From NCBI GenBank assembly GCA_905236295.1, contig CAJOQF010000029.1:1-8492 (forward strand): a stretch of 8,492 bases of DNA, given 5' to 3'. Position 1 is the first letter of the stretch. The number at the start of each line of letters is the position of its first letter. The DNA comes from an uncultured Eubacterium sp. Lineage in GTDB: Bacteria > Bacillota > Clostridia > Lachnospirales > Lachnospiraceae. The position numbers were made by a program, and so were the translations under genes. Shown piece after piece: positions 6,487 to 8,492 of this stretch. The notes under the pieces are model-generated. The model searched no databases, had not been told where the DNA came from, and saw only the letters and a list, made by a program, of their open reading frames with translations.

Positions 6487-7434
6487 ATGAAGAGAAAATT
6501 AGCATTCTTTATTATCGCTTCACTTGCGGCATCCATGATCATCGGAGGTTGCGGCAAAAAGGAAGAAGAGGCTAATGTGAGGGAGGAATATCAAAGTCCG
6601 CTTGAGACAGAGGGGCTTGATATCTCTGACGAGAATGAACCTCAGCTCGTCGATGCATCGCCGGTGACGGAAGCATCGGACGGAAGTATTGATGTGGTTT
6701 CGGACGTGCTGCCCGCCACGGACTCCGGGGTGGAGGATTCGGATGAAATCGAGATCGAGGATATTGAAGAAGATGTTGTCGATGAGCCCGTTGACACTTC
6801 CAACAAGCTCAATGGCACCGGGGAGGCTTCCTACAAGGTGAGTCGCCAGGAGTATGAGAACACAAAACGGGTCACCATAAATTATCCCAAGATAACCGGA
6901 TGGGATAATGAATCAGATAAACAAAAATGGAATAAAATCTTCAAAAAAGAGGCAAAGCTTGAATCAAAGGCGTTGGGATTTAAGGATTCGGCAACCATGG
7001 ATTACGAAGTCATGCAGATGAACGATACATATCTGTCCATTGTAATGACTGTCGATGAATCCAGAGACGGAGCACCGCACCCGAACTCATATATGTACAC
7101 CTACAATATTAATATGACAAACGGTGAAAAGGTCAAATTAAAGGATATTGCGGACACCTATGATCTCGCTCAGATACTCTATACTGATGAAGGATATGAG
7201 ATATCAAACGAGGATCTGACGATAAAGGATATTCTGGATTTCCAGTATGCCGGAATGAAATATTCAAAATCCCGCGTAGCAGCAGATTTGGAATATGTTG
7301 ATTATTCGCCGAAAAAAGTTCAAAAAAACGGCGGAAATATTTTTGCCCAGTCCTATATAGATGACGGACATGTGTGCCTGGTCTTTGATGTCAGTCACGC
7401 TATGGGCGATTACGTTACGGTCGTTTTTGACTAG
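6487..7434 (+). CDS. Lipoprotein with acidic linker and DUF4163/DUF3298-like domain
   Basis: No precise function is recognised. The 315-residue protein starts with a lipoprotein signal: KRK, a hydrophobic stretch and lipobox IGGC with Cys22, so it should be lipid-anchored outside the cytoplasmic membrane. Residues ~26-104 are a low-complexity linker with about 30 Asp/Glu and almost no basic residues, probably disordered. The C-terminal part (~125-315) resembles the DUF4163/DUF3298 fold found in RsiV-type anti-sigma factors and the PdaC peptidoglycan deacetylase: NDTYLSIVM, then DGAPHPNS, YNINMTNGEKVKLKDI and a final SYIDDGHVCLVF strand. No deacetylase or other enzyme domain follows. In-frame TGA at 6478 means ATG 6487 is the first usable start; GGGAG (6471-6475) lies 11 nt upstream, rather far. 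It lies 30 nt after aspS, and its TAG overlaps the gatC ribosome binding site, so it is very likely in the operon. The family assignment is by pattern only. Confidence 0.82.
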   Translation: MKRKLAFFIIASLAASMIIGGCGKKEEEANVREEYQSPLETEGLDISDENEPQLVDASPVTEASDGSIDVVSDVLPATDSGVEDSDEIEIEDIEEDVVDEPVDTSNKLNGTGEASYKVSRQEYENTKRVTINYPKITGWDNESDKQKWNKIFKKEAKLESKALGFKDSATMDYEVMQMNDTYLSIVMTVDESRDGAPHPNSYMYTYNINMTNGEKVKLKDIADTYDLAQILYTDEGYEISNEDLTIKDILDFQYAGMKYSKSRVAADLEYVDYSPKKVQKNGGNIFAQSYIDDGHVCLVFDVSHAMGDYVTVVFD

Positions 7435-7438
7435 GAGG
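7433..7438 (+). promoter_or_regulatory. gatC ribosome binding site overlapping the lipoprotein stop codon
   Basis: Perfect AGGAGG, 9 nt before ATG 7448, shares two bases with the TAG stop (7432-7434) of the lipoprotein gene. Ribosomes ending there would sit over the site, suggesting translational coupling. It also fixes 7448 as the start, although the frame stays open upstream into the lipoprotein gene. Confidence 0.85.
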
Positions 7439-7447
7439 AAGAGGTTT

Positions 7448-7741
7448 ATGGCTAATACAATTTCAGATGAGACAATGGAGTATGTTGGTATCCTTGCCAA
7501 ACTCGAGCTTTCCCATGAGGAGAGTGAGAAGGCAAAGCATGATATGGAGAGCATGCTCGACTATATTGACAAGCTCAACGAGCTTGACACAACGGGAGTT
7601 GAGCCGATGTCGCACGTATTCCCGGTCGACAACAGATTCAGAGAGGATGTTGTCGTAAACGGAGACGGAAGCGAGCTTACACTGGCAAATGCTCCGGCAA
7701 AGAAAGATAACCAGTTTAAAGTACCGAAGACAGTTGATTAA
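7448..7741 (+). CDS. gatC: Asp-tRNA(Asn)/Glu-tRNA(Gln) amidotransferase subunit C
   Basis: Small non-catalytic subunit of GatCAB, which converts Asp-tRNA-Asn and/or Glu-tRNA-Gln to the amide form. GatC wraps around the GatA-GatB interface and stabilises GatA. The 97-residue length is normal. Family features run in order: the N-terminal helix VGILAKLELSHEE (13-25), the second helix MLDYIDKLNELDT (36-48), GVEPMSHV (50-57), FRED (64-67), and the C-terminal NAP...FKVPK (81-94) that packs against GatA. The start is chosen by AGGAGG at 7433-7438; the 29 extra codons open upstream lie inside the lipoprotein gene and do not look like GatC. gatA follows after 24 nt. Confidence 0.95.
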   Translation: MANTISDETMEYVGILAKLELSHEESEKAKHDMESMLDYIDKLNELDTTGVEPMSHVFPVDNRFREDVVVNGDGSELTLANAPAKKDNQFKVPKTVD

Positions 7742-7765
7742 TTATAGAAAGGAAACGATTAAGTT

Positions 7766-8492
7766 ATGGGGATCATGGATCTTAGCGCAGTAGAGCTTTC
7801 CTCAAAAATAAAATCAAAAGAGTTGACCGTAAGGGAGGCTTTGGATGCTGCTTTTGAGCAGATTGAAAAGACAGAGTCGCAGGTAAATGCGTTTGTTACG
7901 ATCTGCAAGGATGAGGCATATTTGAGAGCGGATGAGGTACAAAAGGGCGTTGACGCAGGTGAGTATGCGGATTCGCCTGTTGTCGGAGTTCCGGTTGCGA
8001 TCAAAGATAATATGTGCACGAAGGACATCCTTACAACCTGCAGTTCAAAGATATTGAACAACTTTAAGCCTACATATTCATCGCAGGCTGTTATAAATCT
8101 TGAGAAAGCCGGGGCTATTGTTATCGGAAAGACCAATATGGATGAATTTGCCATGGGTTCCACAACAGAGACTTCAGCTTACAAGACCACAAAGAATCCG
8201 TGGAATTTAGAGCATGTTCCGGGCGGATCATCAGGTGGAAGCTGTGCCGCTGTAGCTGCCGGAGAGGGCACTTTTGCTCTTGGATCGGATACGGGTGGAT
8301 CTATCAGACAGCCCAGCTCTTTCTGTGGAGTGGTTGGTATCAAGCCTACTTACGGAACAGTTTCAAGATACGGACTTGTCGCATACGGCTCATCGCTCGA
8401 TCAGATAGGACCGGTCGGGAAAAGTGTCACTGACGTTGCAAAGATCCTTGAGGTGATCTCATCTTACGACGAGAAGGATTCAACATCCATAA
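7766..8492 (+). CDS. gatA: Asp-tRNA(Asn)/Glu-tRNA(Gln) amidotransferase subunit A, 5' part (cut by window end)
   Basis: Glutaminase subunit of GatCAB: it releases ammonia from glutamine (or asparagine) and passes it to GatB, which amidates the aminoacyl-tRNA. The first 242 residues, about half of a normal GatA, are in the window with no stop. The amidase-signature triad is visible: Lys80 in VAIKDN, cis-Ser155 in PGGSSGGS and nucleophile Ser179 in GSDTGGSIRQP, with the same spacing as in well-studied GatA proteins. Other family marks are GKTNMDEFAMGS (121-132) and SSLDQIGPVGKS (209-220). ATG 7766 follows AAAGGA (7748-7753) by 12 nt. A second in-frame ATG at 7775 would cost three residues but is further from that site. 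gatB probably follows outside the window. Confidence 0.95.
   Translation, partial: MGIMDLSAVELSSKIKSKELTVREALDAAFEQIEKTESQVNAFVTICKDEAYLRADEVQKGVDAGEYADSPVVGVPVAIKDNMCTKDILTTCSSKILNNFKPTYSSQAVINLEKAGAIVIGKTNMDEFAMGSTTETSAYKTTKNPWNLEHVPGGSSGGSCAAVAAGEGTFALGSDTGGSIRQPSSFCGVVGIKPTYGTVSRYGLVAYGSSLDQIGPVGKSVTDVAKILEVISSYDEKDSTSI

Noticed and set aside
7361..7447. 29-codon upstream extension of gatC
   Set aside because: Overlaps the lipoprotein gene, does not resemble GatC, and the AGGAGG plus ATG at 7448 give a standard start.

Overview
The window looks like chromosome from a low-to-mid GC Firmicute, most likely a Clostridia/Lachnospiraceae-type organism. This is inferred from AGGAGG-type ribosome binding sites, tRNA genes without an encoded CCA, an archaeal-type aspartyl-tRNA synthetase beside gatCA, and a 7TM/GGDEF-like/EAL signalling protein. 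No phage, IS, CRISPR or plasmid-type sequence is seen. All genes lie on the + strand, and the last (gatA) runs off the right edge.

Layout. Positions 11-367 carry four tRNA genes, Arg(UCU), His(GUG), Gln(UUG) and Lys(UUU), closed by a hairpin terminator at about 375-410. Next comes a membrane c-di-GMP phosphodiesterase-type protein (470-2389): seven predicted membrane helices, a GGDEF-like domain that has lost its signature, and an EAL domain with every catalytic residue in place. A good vegetative promoter (2382-2410) overlaps its 3' end and should drive a tightly packed translation operon: valS (2449-5103), an archaeal-type, probably non-discriminating AspRS (5125-6456), an acidic-linker lipoprotein (6487-7434), gatC (7448-7741) and gatA (7766 to beyond the window; gatB is expected to follow).

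How the genes fit together. An archaeal-type AspRS that can mischarge tRNA-Asn with Asp, next to GatC and GatA that amidate Asp-tRNA-Asn (and usually Glu-tRNA-Gln), is a coherent tRNA-dependent amidation cluster. The tRNA-Gln in the upstream array has the U1-A72 pair that bacterial GatCAB recognises, so it is a plausible client. The two less expected members are the lipoprotein, inserted between the synthetase and its amidotransferase, and the c-di-GMP protein, between the tRNA array and valS.

Nothing here amounts to a clearly new system. The points most worth following up are the predicted specificity of the AspRS, the lipoprotein placed inside the operon, and the degenerate-GGDEF/EAL sensor.
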